A stretch of DNA of 64,000 nt, taken from assembly GCF_000816845.1 (NCBI RefSeq), contig NZ_CP006877.1:2237501-2301500 (forward strand), written 5' to 3'. Of the stretch, positions 8,601-17,272 are shown one piece after another (the first letter of the stretch is position 1; each line of letters opens with the position of its first letter). The translations under genes and the position numbers were made by a program. This stretch comes from Rhizobium gallicum bv. gallicum R602sp (GTDB taxonomy: Bacteria; Pseudomonadota; Alphaproteobacteria; Rhizobiales; Rhizobiaceae). Under the pieces are notes generated by a model that was not told the origin of the DNA, made no database searches, and saw only the letters and a program-made list of their open reading frames with translations.

Positions 8601-9548
8601 TTGCGATGACGAGACCCACGCCTGCTTGGATGTGGCGGAGAAAATCGCCTGGAGAACGACGGCGCCGTTTGTTTCAAGCACGCTCGGCGCGCGATCGGCG
8701 CCGGGCGCAGACACGGCAAAACCGGTGGTGTTGATCACCACATCGGGCGGCGCTTCTGCAAAGATACGCTCGAGAATGGCGGCCGATAGCGGATCCTTGA
8801 GGCTATAGGCGAAGATCGGCAGAGGGCGCAGGCCTTCCGCCGCCAGCGCTTCGATGAGCGCTTCGACGGGGGCCGTTTCGCCGCTTTGCACGAGCGCTCG
8901 GTAGAAGCTGATGGCGACGGTGGGTTTGAATCCGGCCTCTTCCTTCGCGTTTGGGATAGCGGACGCGGAAAGAACTTTCCACTCCTCAACGTCAATCACA
9001 CCTCGACCTGGCCACCAGATACCCGCCTTCATCAGCGGCGCAGCCGCGCCCGGCTTCTCATCGCCGGAGAGCATCGCCGTCGCGTAATCGAGAAAGCTTC
9101 GCGAATTCCCGTCGCCGCCTTCGATCAGATAAGACCAGAGCGCGTTGAGATCGTTGAGCGACACGTTCGAAAATGGCGTCAATCCCGCATCCGGCTTCGA
9201 ATCCCCAGGCAGGACCGCAATCATGGCACCATGCCGCGCCGCGCAGGCGTGCAGCGCCTCCAGCGCGTAGTGGAAATAGCTCGCGCCCCCGAGCGCCCGG
9301 ACGATGATCAGTTTTGCGCACCTCGCCGTGCGCTCGATATAGGCATCGACGGACATTGGGTGCTTGAGGCTCATCAGGCTGGCGAGCCGGAGCGTGAAAG
9401 GTCTTCCGGCTTGCGCGTGAGCCGCAGCGATCGCCGCAAGCTCGGTATCGGCCGCAGACAGGAACAGGATATCGGCGGGCGATTGGCCGAGGTCGACCGC
9501 CTCGTCGCCGTCGCTGATCGTTCCTCTCTGGGCAAGAAGCAGATGCAT
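5619..9548 (-). CDS. cobN: Cobaltochelatase large subunit CobN
   Basis: 1309 residues starting MHLLLAQRG. CobN is the large subunit of the ATP-dependent cobaltochelatase that, with CobS and CobT (not in this window), inserts Co(II) into hydrogenobyrinate a,c-diamide. Family blocks include IHMGKHGNLEWLPGK and VSFGLTAWGTSNMRTGGDD. It is some 40 residues longer than the classical protein of about 1270. The excess maps to residues 750-800, between LLLREE and SFDPLDCDMSAPW, where the DNA resembles a rhizobial RIME repeat; this keeps the frame open and adds a Ser/Arg-rich loop. It lies 9 bp after cobW and 16 bp before cobO in the operon. Confidence 0.95.
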   Translation of the reverse strand: MHLLLAQRGTISDGDEAVDLGQSPADILFLSAADTELAAIAAAHAQAGRPFTLRLASLMSLKHPMSVDAYIERTARCAKLIIVRALGGASYFHYALEALHACAARHGAMIAVLPGDSKPDAGLTPFSNVSLNDLNALWSYLIEGGDGNSRSFLDYATAMLSGDEKPGAAAPLMKAGIWWPGRGVIDVEEWKVLSASAIPNAKEEAGFKPTVAISFYRALVQSGETAPVEALIEALAAEGLRPLPIFAYSLKDPLSAAILERIFAEAPPDVVINTTGFAVSAPGADRAPSVLETNGAVVLQAIFSATSKQAWVSSSQGLSARDLGMNVALPEVDGRVLARAVSFKSAARYDAAVEANIVASEPDIDRMRYTAKLAANWARLRNRQLAGRRIALVIANYPNRDGRLGNGVGLDTPASTIEVLKAMQDAGYAISGFPADGDALMRHLAEGPTNSGHDGKVIRETLSLNGYRAFFASLPKKIQDEIAARWGDPASDPYFTDGSFALPFTRFGNLLIGIQPARGYNIDPKESYHSPDLVPPHGYLAFYAFLREEFGADAVIHMGKHGNLEWLPGKALALSSECYPEAILGPLPNLYPFIVNDPGEGTQAKRRTSAVIIDHLTPPLTRAESYGPLKDLEALVDEYYEASGGDPRRIRLLAKQILDLVADIGLDRDAGIAKGESGDEALKKLDAYLCDLKEMQIRDGLHVFGVAPQGRLLTDLTVALARVPRNLGERGDASLHRAIAADAFFEFPLLLREETISARTDEGVSDKRSERAGASQAERSAPCVSSDPSGHLLSVREQSLSFDPLDCDMSAPWLGPRPSLLAETCNTPWRTNGDAVERIELLAAKLVAGEIPCPPDWLATQSVLTEIETRLKPSILACGKAEIAGLLRGLDGRFVAPGPSGAPTRGRPDVLPTGRNFYSVDSRAVPTPAAFELGKKSAELLVRRYVQDHGDWPVSFGLTAWGTSNMRTGGDDIAQALALIGVKPVWDMTSRRVTGYEIIPPALLRRPRVDVTLRISGFFRDAFPEQIALLDKAIRAVGALDEDATDNPIAARMRGEAARLAAAGLDGASAQKRAGYRIFGSKPGAYGAGLQALIDEKGWERRADLAESYLVWGSYAYGASEEGRAERGVFEERLRSIQAVVQNQDNREHDLLDSDDYYQFEGGMAAAAEQLGGVRPAIYHNDHSRPEMPVIRSLEEEIGRVVRGRAVNPKWIDGVMRHGYKGALEIAATVDYLFAFAATTGAVGNHHFEAVYQAFVGDPKVRDFMAEKNPAALADMKERLLEAIERRLWSPRSNSARFDLEAPRHTETA
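7165..7310. repeat. RIME-like palindromic repeat inside cobN
   Basis: Two facing arms resemble the rhizobial intergenic mosaic element. One arm at 7167-7206 reads GAGAAGGTGGCCCGAAGGA followed by TCGGACGAGACGCAAGGGG. The other at 7257-7310 reads CCCCCTCATCTGTCCTGGC followed by a GAGAAGAGGG end. Such palindromes normally sit between genes; this one is in frame within cobN and is translated. Boundaries are approximate and the family assignment rests on remembered consensus, not alignment. Confidence 0.6.
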
Positions 9549-9557
9549 GGCCGAGCC

Positions 9558-10607
9558 TTAGACGAGTGCCTGGATGGCCTTGCGGACGGTGTTCTGATCC
9601 ATCTCGTGCAATCCGATCACCACAAGCCGTGTGCCGCGCGCTTCGCCCGGCGCCCAGGCGCGGTCGAAATACTGGTCGATACGGCTGCCAACGGCCTGGA
9701 CCTGCAACCGCATCTGCTTGCCCGCGACATCGGCAAAGCCCTTCAGGCGCAGAACATCGTGCTCGGCAATCACGCCTTTAAGCTTCTCGGCGAAGCCTGC
9801 CGGATCGTCGATCGGGCCAAGGTCGACCACGAAGCTGTCGAACTCGTCGTGATCGTGCGGCGTGCCGTCCTCATGCTCCAGCTCGTGATGAGACTTGCGG
9901 TTGCCGATGTCCTCTTCGGTCCCGATGCCGAGGCCAAGCAGCACGCTTGCCGGAACCTCGCCGTTCCTCGCCTCGATCATCGCCGGCTTGCGGGCGATGC
10001 GGGAGGCTACTTCGTGGCGCACGCGGCTGAGCCCTTTGCCGTCAAGGAGATCGGTCTTGTTGAGCACGATGAGGTCGGCGCAGGTCAGTTGGTCCTCGAA
10101 GAGTTCTTCGATCGGGCTTTCATGATCGAGCGAGGCGTCGTCTGCCCGGCGCGCATCCACCGCATCGTGATCGTCGGCAAAACGGCCGGCCGCGACGGCC
10201 GCACTGTCGACGACGGTGATGACACCATCGACGGTCACTTCGCTGCGGATATCCGGCCAGTTGAAGGCGGCAACGAGCGGCTGCGGCAGGGCGAGGCCGG
10301 AAGTTTCGATGACGATGTGATCCGGACGCTGGGCGCGCTCGAGAAGCTTCGTCATCGTTGGAATGAAATCGTCGGCAACGGTGCAGCAGATGCAGCCATT
10401 GGTCAATTCGATGATATCGTCCTCAGTGCAGTTTTCCGCGCCGCAGCCCTTCAATACGTCGCCATCGACGCCGAGATCGCCGAACTCGTTGATGATCAGC
10501 GCGATCTTCTTGCCGCCTGTGTTGGAAAGCAGGTTGCGGATCATCGTCGTCTTGCCGGCGCCGAGGAATCCGGTGATGACGGTTGCGGGGATCTTCTGCT
10601 GGCTCAT
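9558..10607 (-). CDS. cobW: CobW GTPase, cobalt/metal chaperone
   Basis: 349 residues of the COG0523 G3E GTPase family. The Walker A GFLGAGKTT lies at residues 13-21, the CXCC-type metal motif GCICCTV near residue 70, Walker B-like NEFGDLGVD, and NKTD for guanine specificity. A His/Asp-rich stretch (SHHELEHEDGTPHDHDEFD) precedes the C-terminal domain, as in metal-delivering members. CobW is thought to supply Co(II) to the chelatase; its place directly upstream of cobN supports that. It starts 4 bp after the cobP stop, so the two genes are tightly coupled. Confidence 0.95.
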   Translation of the reverse strand: MSQQKIPATVITGFLGAGKTTMIRNLLSNTGGKKIALIINEFGDLGVDGDVLKGCGAENCTEDDIIELTNGCICCTVADDFIPTMTKLLERAQRPDHIVIETSGLALPQPLVAAFNWPDIRSEVTVDGVITVVDSAAVAAGRFADDHDAVDARRADDASLDHESPIEELFEDQLTCADLIVLNKTDLLDGKGLSRVRHEVASRIARKPAMIEARNGEVPASVLLGLGIGTEEDIGNRKSHHELEHEDGTPHDHDEFDSFVVDLGPIDDPAGFAEKLKGVIAEHDVLRLKGFADVAGKQMRLQVQAVGSRIDQYFDRAWAPGEARGTRLVVIGLHEMDQNTVRKAIQALV

Positions 10608-10611
10608 AGGT

Positions 10612-11136
10612 TCAACCCTTCATTTTCAGCGGCAATCCGGCCGCGATGAAATACACGTCCGCGGCTTCCGCCGCTATCATCTGGTGCAGCCGTCCGGCAT
10701 GGTCGCGGAAATCCCGGGCCATGCGGTTTTCCGGCACGATGCCTAGGCCGACTTCATTGGAAACGATGACGAGCCGCGCTCTTGCCTTCGGCAACCAAGC
10801 CGCAAGTGCTGCGAATTCCGCTGCCATATCGCGCTCCTCCATGATCAGATTGGTGACCCAGAGCGTCAGACAATCGACGAGGATCGCCCGGCCCCCGCGG
10901 TCGATAATGGAAAGACGGGCGACGAGCTCCAGCGGCTCCTCATGCGTCGTCCATTGTGGGCCGCGATCGGTTTTGTGGCTCTCGATCCGCTGACGCATCT
11001 CCTCGTCCCAGGCCCGGCCCGTCGCGACGTAGTGGCGCTCAAGGCCGCTATCGGCAACAAGCTGCTCAGCAAAACGGGATTTGCCGGAACGCGCGCCGCC
11101 GAGGACGAAGGCAGTGCCGCATGTGGGATGAGTCAT
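10612..11136 (-). CDS. cobP: Adenosylcobinamide kinase / guanylyltransferase CobP (CobU)
   Basis: 174 residues from the ATG at 11136 ([20 protein letters not shown]). The P-loop GGARSGKS is followed by [31 protein letters not shown] and the NEVGLGIVP block, all typical of the bifunctional enzyme. It phosphorylates adenosylcobinamide and transfers GMP to give AdoCbi-GDP in nucleotide-loop assembly. The frame is open a further 17 codons upstream, but this ATG has CAGGAC as a ribosome site and gives the family length. It is the first gene after the cobalamin riboswitch, with a leader of about 300 nt between aptamer end and start. Confidence 0.95.
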   Translation of the reverse strand: MTHPTCGTAFVLGGARSGKSRFAEQLVADSGLERHYVATGRAWDEEMRQRIESHKTDRGPQWTTHEEPLELVARLSIIDRGGRAILVDCLTLWVTNLIMEERDMAAEFAALAAWLPKARARLVIVSNEVGLGIVPENRMARDFRDHAGRLHQMIAAEAADVYFIAAGLPLKMKG

Positions 11137-11272
11137 CTGGAGTCCTGCGGCGTAAGAAACGGCGCTACCGACGCATGGCGCAGCCAACCCTCATTCTTGG
11201 GCGCGGAAGACACCCTGGAGATGGTTGTTTCATTCACGGCGCGGACGCGCCGTGGCCGGTTCCTTGTGACAA

Positions 11273-11293
11273 TCCTCGGGTTAGACCCGAGGA
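11273..11293. repeat. Short palindrome in the cobP leader
   Basis: A perfect inverted repeat, TCCTCGGG - TTAGA - CCCGAGGA, between the riboswitch and cobP. It resembles a palindrome commonly scattered through rhizobial intergenic DNA. It could also act as the expression-platform hairpin of the riboswitch, but it lacks a T-run on the minus-strand side. Confidence 0.45.
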
Positions 11294-11434
11294 CAGGAAT
11301 ACGGGAAGTCGAAAGTGCGGTGTCCCGCAAAGACGCCACAAAATGCGGCATGGAATTCCATCGTTCAGCCATGACAACCTCCGTGCTGGCAGCGGGGAAC
11401 AATGCCCCAGAATGGGCTCTTCGCCCGGCACGCA

Positions 11435-11800
11435 TGGCAGGTCTCCTGGCTCGCGGGTGTCGGCCGACCGGGGCGACCCATCTAAGGTCGCCCCTGATCG
11501 CACCAGTGGATCTTCCTCGCCTTCCCGGCTGCATTCTCGTGAAAAGGCGGACGATTCGTAGAAATAGAGGCGTCCTGCCCCGGCTGATCACAATGCATTT
11601 CCAGTGGCTTTTCCGGCGCCCCAGCCACTTCACCTCATCCGCAACATGCGAAAGGAGCCGTGAACTGGCCTGAACGCCGGACGGAAGACCCTGACCGCTC
11701 TACAGTCGCGGGGTCGGCTGTGATGAAGACGCCCGGCTTGGGTCCGTCCCTTCACATTCCCTTTTCATCCGGAACGGCATCTGCCGTCCCGAAACCATCC
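11435..11800 (-). promoter_or_regulatory. Cobalamin (AdoCbl) riboswitch ahead of cobP-cobW-cobN-cobO
   Basis: Read on the minus strand, the region carries the conserved B12 aptamer parts in order. An ATGCCGTTCC start lies near 11775, then GGGAATGTGAAGGGA, CCCGCGACTGTAGAGCGG, a GCCACTGG segment, GGGAAGGCG, and the B12 box AGCCAGGAGACCTGCC at 11435-11451. The span of about 365 nt is longer than the usual 200 or so. The excess is partly a side hairpin, AGTGGCT / AGCCACT, at 11603-11629. It should repress the downstream cob operon when adenosylcobalamin is plentiful. The 5' limit is approximate. Confidence 0.9.
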
Positions 11801-11978
11801 GTAAGAATATTCATCGTTAGGCAAGCCGCCCTCCGAAGTCAATTGCGAGCACCCAAACGAGACCGGCGACGAACCGCTTCCAATTCGCGGTGCATTTCGC
11901 GCCGGGCTTTCGCCACATTTCGGGAGCAAGCGCCCCTATTGCCCTTGACGCTGTTGGCCGCCACCTAGTTCTTTGCAT

Positions 11979-13769
11979 ATGCTCACGAAATTGAATTTCC
12001 CGCGCCTCTACCGGCTCTACCGCCTGCTCGACGCCGGGCGGCTTCGTGCGCTTGCCCGCCGCAGTGAAATGGGCATGGTCTTCGCCGGGATCGCCGTCGG
12101 CGTGACGTCGGGCCTGGCTGTCACCGGCATGAGCCTCCTCTCACGCGAGCTGCATCGCTTGATCTTCGGCATCAGCGACATCGAACGGCTGAGTTCATCG
12201 CAGACAAACGACAAATTCCTGCTTCTGATGGCGCCCGTCTGCGGCGGGATGCTGCTCGGCCTTCTGTTTTTCATTCTCGCGCGAACCCGCAAGAAGCCCA
12301 TGGTCGATCCCATCGAAGCGAACGCTTTGCATGGCGGACGGCTGTCGCTGACGGATAGCATCATCGTCGCCGTCCAGAATCTGGTTTCAAACGGCTTCGG
12401 CGCCTCCGTCGGCCTCGAGGCCGGCTATGTCCAGCTCGCGGCGGGTATCGCCTCCAAGCTCGGACTGAAGCTGCAGCTCCGCCGTGCAGATCTGCGCGTC
12501 CTTGTCGGCTGCGGCGCCGCCGGTGCGATCGCCGCGGCCTTCAACGCACCATTGACGGGCGCCTTCTATGCATTCGAGCTGATCATCGGCACCTACACGA
12601 TCGTGTCGCTGACGCCGGTCGTCGTTTCCGCGCTCGTCTCGACGCTCGTCGCGCGCCTGCTGGCGGGAAGCGATTTCATGATCGATGTCGGTGCCTTCGG
12701 CACGGTGGTTCCGGCTGATTATATCCCTGCCCTGTTGCTTGGCGCCTTCTGCGCCGGCGTCGGCATCCTGATCATGCAGGGCGTAGCCTTCATCGAGGAG
12801 CTGGCGCGCAAAAGTTCGGTTCCGACGCCGCTTCGCCCGGCGCTCGGCGGCATCGTCGTCGGCCTTCTGGCGATGATTACGCCGCAGGTGCTTTCGGCGG
12901 GCCATGGTGCGCTGCATCTGAACCTTGGCCGTGATGTTGCCGTCCCGGTCCTGGTCGGACTTCTCCTGCTGAAATCCTTCGCATCGGCAATCTCCATCGG
13001 TTCCGGCTTCAGGGGCGGCCTCTTCTTCGCCTCACTCTTCATGGGCGCGCTGCTCGGCAAGCTTTTCGCCTATTGTGCCCCCTATTTCGCCCATGCGACA
13101 CTCACGCCCGTAATCTATGCCGTGGTCGGCATGAGTTCGCTCGCCGTTGCGGTCATCGGAGGGCCGCTGACGATGACGTTCCTGGCGCTCGAGATAACCG
13201 GGGACTTTCCGATCACCGCGCTGGTACTTGCGGCCGTCATCACCTCGTCGCTCGTCGTGCGCAACACGTTCGGCTACTCCTTCGCGACATGGCGTTTCCA
13301 TCTTCGTGGCGAAAGCATCCGCAGCGCCCATGATGTCGGCTGGATCCGCAATCTGACGGTCGACAAGCTGATGCGCTCGGACGTGAAAACGGCGAAGGTC
13401 AGCATCACGATTGATGATTTCAAGAAGGCCTTCCCGATCGGATCGAGACAGCGCGTCATCCTCGTCGATGACTCCGACAAATATGCCGGCATCGTGCTCG
13501 TTCCCGAAATCTACGCGAGCCCGGTCGACACCGACGACGAGGGCAAGGATCTGAAGGATTTCATCCGATACCGGAACGACTTCCTGCAGCCGCAGATGAA
13601 CGCAAAGCAGGCGGCGGCGATCTTCGACAAGACGGAGAGCGAAGCACTCGCCGTGCTCAACAATCTGATCGAACGCCGCGTCGTCGGCCAGCTCAGCGAA
13701 AGCTATACGCTTCGCCGCTACAGTGAAGAGCTCGACCGCAGGCGCCGCGAAGTCTCCGGCGAAATCTAG
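11979..13769 (+). CDS. ClC-family chloride channel/transporter
   Basis: 596 residues from the ATG at 11979 (a TTG six bases earlier is also possible). About ten membrane segments of the ClC fold precede a cytosolic C-terminal region that may hold degenerate CBS-like sequence. The gating Glu is kept in SVGLEAGYVQ (canonical GREGP). The first anion-site motif GSGIP is replaced by VDPIEANALHGG, and GSGFRGGLFF stands for the later GxFxP block. In AFNAPLTGAFYAFELI the position of the proton-relay Glu203 of E. coli ClC appears to be Leu. It is divergent from the riboswitch-led operon and overlaps the cobQ stop by four bases. Confidence 0.9.
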   Translation: MLTKLNFPRLYRLYRLLDAGRLRALARRSEMGMVFAGIAVGVTSGLAVTGMSLLSRELHRLIFGISDIERLSSSQTNDKFLLLMAPVCGGMLLGLLFFILARTRKKPMVDPIEANALHGGRLSLTDSIIVAVQNLVSNGFGASVGLEAGYVQLAAGIASKLGLKLQLRRADLRVLVGCGAAGAIAAAFNAPLTGAFYAFELIIGTYTIVSLTPVVVSALVSTLVARLLAGSDFMIDVGAFGTVVPADYIPALLLGAFCAGVGILIMQGVAFIEELARKSSVPTPLRPALGGIVVGLLAMITPQVLSAGHGALHLNLGRDVAVPVLVGLLLLKSFASAISIGSGFRGGLFFASLFMGALLGKLFAYCAPYFAHATLTPVIYAVVGMSSLAVAVIGGPLTMTFLALEITGDFPITALVLAAVITSSLVVRNTFGYSFATWRFHLRGESIRSAHDVGWIRNLTVDKLMRSDVKTAKVSITIDDFKKAFPIGSRQRVILVDDSDKYAGIVLVPEIYASPVDTDDEGKDLKDFIRYRNDFLQPQMNAKQAAAIFDKTESEALAVLNNLIERRVVGQLSESYTLRRYSEELDRRRREVSGEI

Positions 13770-15220
13770 CCGAGAAGACCGGCCAGCCAGCCTTTGTCGA
13801 GATGGGTTTCGAGTTCGTCCGCGACCTCGTCGAGCGCCTGGTCGACGCTTTGGCGGTAGCTCCGCCGTTCGCCGGATAGGCCGAAGCTCTCGAGAAGCTT
13901 GCCGCGATAGGCATCGCTGCAGAAAAGGCCATGCAGATAGGTGCCCATGATCTGGCCGCCAGCAGATACCGCGCCATCGGCCACCCCGTCGATCACCGCT
14001 GATGGCCTGGCGCAGTCCGGCCCGGTCGTGACGCCCAGATGGATCTGGTAGCCGGCAAGCGGAACGCCGTGTTCGGCCGAGACCGCCAGGCTGTTCCGCA
14101 CGGTCTTTTCCGGTGCCATTTCGGTCTCGACATCAAGGAATCCGAGACCCGGTGTCGCAGTGCTCACCCCTTCGATGCCGAGCGGATCGCGAACCGTGCG
14201 CCCGAGCATCTGATACCCGCCGCAGATGCCTATGACGCGCCCGCCACGCCGGATGTGCGTCTCCAGATCGCGATCCCAGCCGGCAGCGCGCAGATCACAG
14301 AGGTCGGCAATCGTCGATTTCGACCCGGGCAGGACCACCAGCGCTGCATCGCCCGGCAACCGGTCTCCCTGCTTCACGAAGACGAGCTCGACATCGGGCT
14401 CGGCACGCAGAGGATCGAGATCGTCGAAATTGGCGATGCGCGGCAGAACCGGTACGGCGATCTTCAACGCGCCGGAGGCGCCCCTGGCGAGGCGCTCCAG
14501 TACGACGGAGTCCTCCGCCGGCAAGCGGGCGGCGGCCTTCAGCCAGGGCACCACGCCGAAACACGGCCATCCAGTGAAGCGATTGATGGCTGCGTTGCCG
14601 TCATCGAAGAGCGAAACATCGCCGCGGAACTTGTTGATGATATAACCGGAAATAGTCGCCCGGTCGTCATCCGAAAGGATAGCGTGCGTGCCGGCAAGAG
14701 AGGCGATCACGCCGCCACGATCGATATCGCCCACGAGCACGACGGGCACCTTGGCGCGGGTGGCAAAGCCCATATTGGCGATATCGCCGGGACGCAGGTT
14801 GATTTCGGCCGGCGATCCCGCACCCTCAACGATGACGAGATCGGCGCCTTCCGAGACGATCGCAAAACTCTGCAGGACATGTTCAAGAAGCAGCGGCTTT
14901 AACCTCTGGTAGTCACGGGCCTTCGCCTGCCCGAAGACCTTGCCCTGCACGATGATCTGACTGCCGTTTTCGGATTGCGGCTTGAGGAGAACCGGGTTCA
15001 TGTGTATCGACGAGGACGTGCGCGCCGCAAGCGACTGCAGCCACTGCGCCCGGCCGATCTCCCCGCCGTCATCGGCGACAGCCGCGTTGTTCGACATGTT
15101 CTGAGGCTTGAAAGGCTTCACCTTGAGGCCGCGATTGGCCGCAAGCCGGCAAAGCCCGGCAACGAGCACCGTCTTGCCGACATCCGAGCCGGTTCCCTGC
15201 AACATGATCGACTTGGTCAT
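13766..15220 (-). CDS. cobQ: Cobyric acid synthase CobQ
   Basis: 484 residues. The N-terminal dethiobiotin-synthetase-like ATPase domain starts MTKSIMLQGTGSDVGKT, and the C-terminal triad-type amidotransferase has Cys333 in GICGGYQMLG and a TYLHGLF His block. It amidates the b, d, e and g side chains of adenosylcobyrinate diamide to cobyric acid, using four ATP and four glutamine. The start at 15220 is chosen over an ATG eight codons earlier because MTKSIM places the P-loop as in homologues. It is monocistronic as far as can be seen and convergent with the ClC gene, the stops overlapping at 13766-13769. No B12 box was found upstream. Confidence 0.95.
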   Translation of the reverse strand: MTKSIMLQGTGSDVGKTVLVAGLCRLAANRGLKVKPFKPQNMSNNAAVADDGGEIGRAQWLQSLAARTSSSIHMNPVLLKPQSENGSQIIVQGKVFGQAKARDYQRLKPLLLEHVLQSFAIVSEGADLVIVEGAGSPAEINLRPGDIANMGFATRAKVPVVLVGDIDRGGVIASLAGTHAILSDDDRATISGYIINKFRGDVSLFDDGNAAINRFTGWPCFGVVPWLKAAARLPAEDSVVLERLARGASGALKIAVPVLPRIANFDDLDPLRAEPDVELVFVKQGDRLPGDAALVVLPGSKSTIADLCDLRAAGWDRDLETHIRRGGRVIGICGGYQMLGRTVRDPLGIEGVSTATPGLGFLDVETEMAPEKTVRNSLAVSAEHGVPLAGYQIHLGVTTGPDCARPSAVIDGVADGAVSAGGQIMGTYLHGLFCSDAYRGKLLESFGLSGERRSYRQSVDQALDEVADELETHLDKGWLAGLLG

Positions 15221-15824
15221 GCGATGAGGCCTACAACGCGGCACGATCCGCGGTCAATCGTCTGTCCGAAATGCGAAAACCGCGCGGGCTGGCGGGCGCG
15301 CGCGGTTTGCCGAAAACTCTGGCGTATTCGCCAATACACGGCGAAACTCGTGTATCCTCCGGGACGCACTACCTGATCCGGAGAAAGCGGCGGTTGTCCC
15401 CCGCCGTGGTTCAACTGATAGCGTGACATTCTTACCGGAGTGTTATTGTGGAACTCAGCAATGGTGAATTTCGACTTTTTTTGACATTTTGCCGGTTCTC
15501 GATCCGCATGCAGTTCATTGAGGGCATTTCACCTCAAGCTCGACGCAGACTTTCGCTCGTGGATCAGCGGGAATATTAGATCATTCAAATCAGTGATTTA
15601 GCTCAAAAATATTCCACCACAGGCGGATTTCAATTGCCGTGTCAAAGGCGTAGGCTGCGAAACTATCGGAATGTTCCAGGCTGGCGGTCGCGATGCAAAA
15701 AACGCATGGCACTTGAAATTGCGACGGCCAAACTGCTGCATTGCATTCATTGAACGAATGCATTGGGCGGTTAGCATCACATCCAAAAGCTGCATGTCAG
15801 CATCAAAAATTGGGGAACGAGCGA
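15221..15824. other. 600-bp intergenic region with hairpins
   Basis: No convincing gene. At 15277-15308 a 10-bp stem (AAACCGCGCG / CGCGCGGTTT) lies in the cobQ leader. The right half is noticeably AT-richer and holds an inverted repeat, GCATTC-N7-GAATGC, near 15745-15765, about 60 bp before the binding-protein start, a possible operator. The promoters of cobQ (leftward) and of the binding protein (rightward) must lie here. Confidence 0.5.
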
Positions 15825-16820
15825 ATGAAGATCATCCCGGCTTCGCTGTTTATTGCTGTATGTCTCGTTGCCGGCGGCCGCGCCGCGCAAGCTGATTGCG
15901 GTAATGTTTCGATCGCGGAGATGAGTTGGGCCTCGGCGGCGATTGCCGCCAATTTCGACAGCTTCATTCTTAAAAACGGCTATGGATGCAATGTCAGCAC
16001 CGTGGCCGGCGATACCGTACCCACGTTTGCTTCAATGGATCAGAAGGGCGAGCCCGATATCGCTCCGGAACTCTGGACCGCGTCCGTCAGGAACCAACTC
16101 GAGGCGGCAGTAAGGAGCGGGCGCCTGATCCAGGCCTCCGAGATTTTGTCGGATGGCGCAATCGAAGGCTGGTGGATCCCGAAATTCATCGCCGATGCAA
16201 ATCCCGACATCCGCTCCGTGCAGGATGCCATGAAACGGCCAGACCTCTTCCCCGCGCCGAAAAATGCCTCCAAGGGCGCCGTCCACAATTGCCCGCCGGG
16301 CTGGAGCTGCCGGATTTCGACAGCCAATCTCTTCAGAGCCTTGAACGGCGAGAAGGTCGGTTTCGAGCTGATCGACAGCGAAAGCCCGCAAAGCCTGGAT
16401 GATTCGATCGGCGCAGCCTTCGACGCCAAAGTCGGCTGGCTCGGCTATTACTGGGCACCAACGGCGATCCTCGGCAAATACGACATGACACGTCTCAGTA
16501 TGGGTGTCAGCCACGATAAGGCGGAATGGCTGGCCTGCACATCGGTCGAAGGCTGCGCGCGTCCGCAGCTGAACGCCTATCCCGTCTCCCAGGCCTTTAC
16601 CGTCGTCACCAAGGCCTTTGCCGACCGTGCCGGTCCCGAACTCGCCTACTTGCGCTCCCGCACCTGGGACAACAACACCATAAACGACATTCTGGCGTGG
16701 CAGGACGAAAACCGGGAAAGCAGCGAGAACGCGGCGCTGTACTTTCTGCGCAACTACCCCGAACTCTGGACACGGTGGATGCCGGCTGACGTCGCGGAAA
16801 AGGTGAAGGCCGCTCTTTGA
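15825..16820 (+). CDS. Glycine betaine/choline-type ABC substrate-binding protein (OpuAC/ProX)
   Basis: 331 residues with a signal peptide (MKIIPASLFIAVCLVAGG, cut near AQA-D). The mature part opens with GNVSIAEMSWASAAIAANFD, typical of OpuAC-domain proteins, and has several aromatic positions (WWIP, GWLGYYWAP) of the kind that cage quaternary amines. It should bind a betaine- or choline-like ligand in the periplasm. No permease or ATPase gene is adjacent, so it must work with distant partners or as a sensor component. The ATG at 15825 follows GGGGAACGAG, a good ribosome site. The extra upstream frame lacks a signal sequence. Confidence 0.85.
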   Translation: MKIIPASLFIAVCLVAGGRAAQADCGNVSIAEMSWASAAIAANFDSFILKNGYGCNVSTVAGDTVPTFASMDQKGEPDIAPELWTASVRNQLEAAVRSGRLIQASEILSDGAIEGWWIPKFIADANPDIRSVQDAMKRPDLFPAPKNASKGAVHNCPPGWSCRISTANLFRALNGEKVGFELIDSESPQSLDDSIGAAFDAKVGWLGYYWAPTAILGKYDMTRLSMGVSHDKAEWLACTSVEGCARPQLNAYPVSQAFTVVTKAFADRAGPELAYLRSRTWDNNTINDILAWQDENRESSENAALYFLRNYPELWTRWMPADVAEKVKAAL

Positions 16821-16915
16821 GCAATTCCAGCCTCGCGTAGGCTATCGCTCCTAGGCTGACGGCATGTTCTAGTCAAACGACTGCCGGGCCGTGGCAGCAG
16901 CGTAATGGATGACCG

Positions 16916-17266
16916 ATGACGCCAGCCGCTTCCTTTCCCGATCGCGACACTGTTGCCAGCAAATTTGCAAGCGCTTCTGAAGCGGACAGGTCGTATCTTG
17001 CTCTGCTCATGGAGAATGCCGCGCAGGACGACAGCCTGATCGCCGGCTTGTATCGGTATCTGGATCTGGCCGCGGCTGCGCCCTTTCTCAATTCTCTGAA
17101 ACTTGAAAATACTGGAATGTGGATTGGTGAAGCCGCGCCGGCGCGGCTTCAGATCCGTTTGACCGAAGCGGCGAAATCAAGCCAGCATCCGGCCTATATT
17201 GCTTTCCGCACTGGCCTTAACCGATCGGGCGGCCTCGAGCGCGCCTATCCTGCCGCAACGGTCTGA
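16916..17266 (+). CDS. Hypothetical protein, 116 residues
   Basis: Not recognised. The start is an ATG in GATGACGCC and the frame ends 7 bp before the convergent entericidin gene. The sequence is alanine-rich, without a signal peptide or membrane segment, and looks globular and helical (DRSYLALLMENAAQDDSLIAG). It lies 95 bp after the binding-protein gene. No clear ribosome site was seen, so coding status is likely but not certain. Confidence 0.5.
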   Translation: MTPAASFPDRDTVASKFASASEADRSYLALLMENAAQDDSLIAGLYRYLDLAAAAPFLNSLKLENTGMWIGEAAPARLQIRLTEAAKSSQHPAYIAFRTGLNRSGGLERAYPAATV

Positions 17267-17272
17267 AAAGAT

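Noticed and set aside
8886..10649. Plus-strand open frame of 587 codons opposite cobN and cobW
   Set aside because: Antisense shadow of conserved cob genes; no recognisable protein.
15221..15450. Cobalamin riboswitch before cobQ
   Set aside because: Hairpins exist but none of the conserved aptamer segments.
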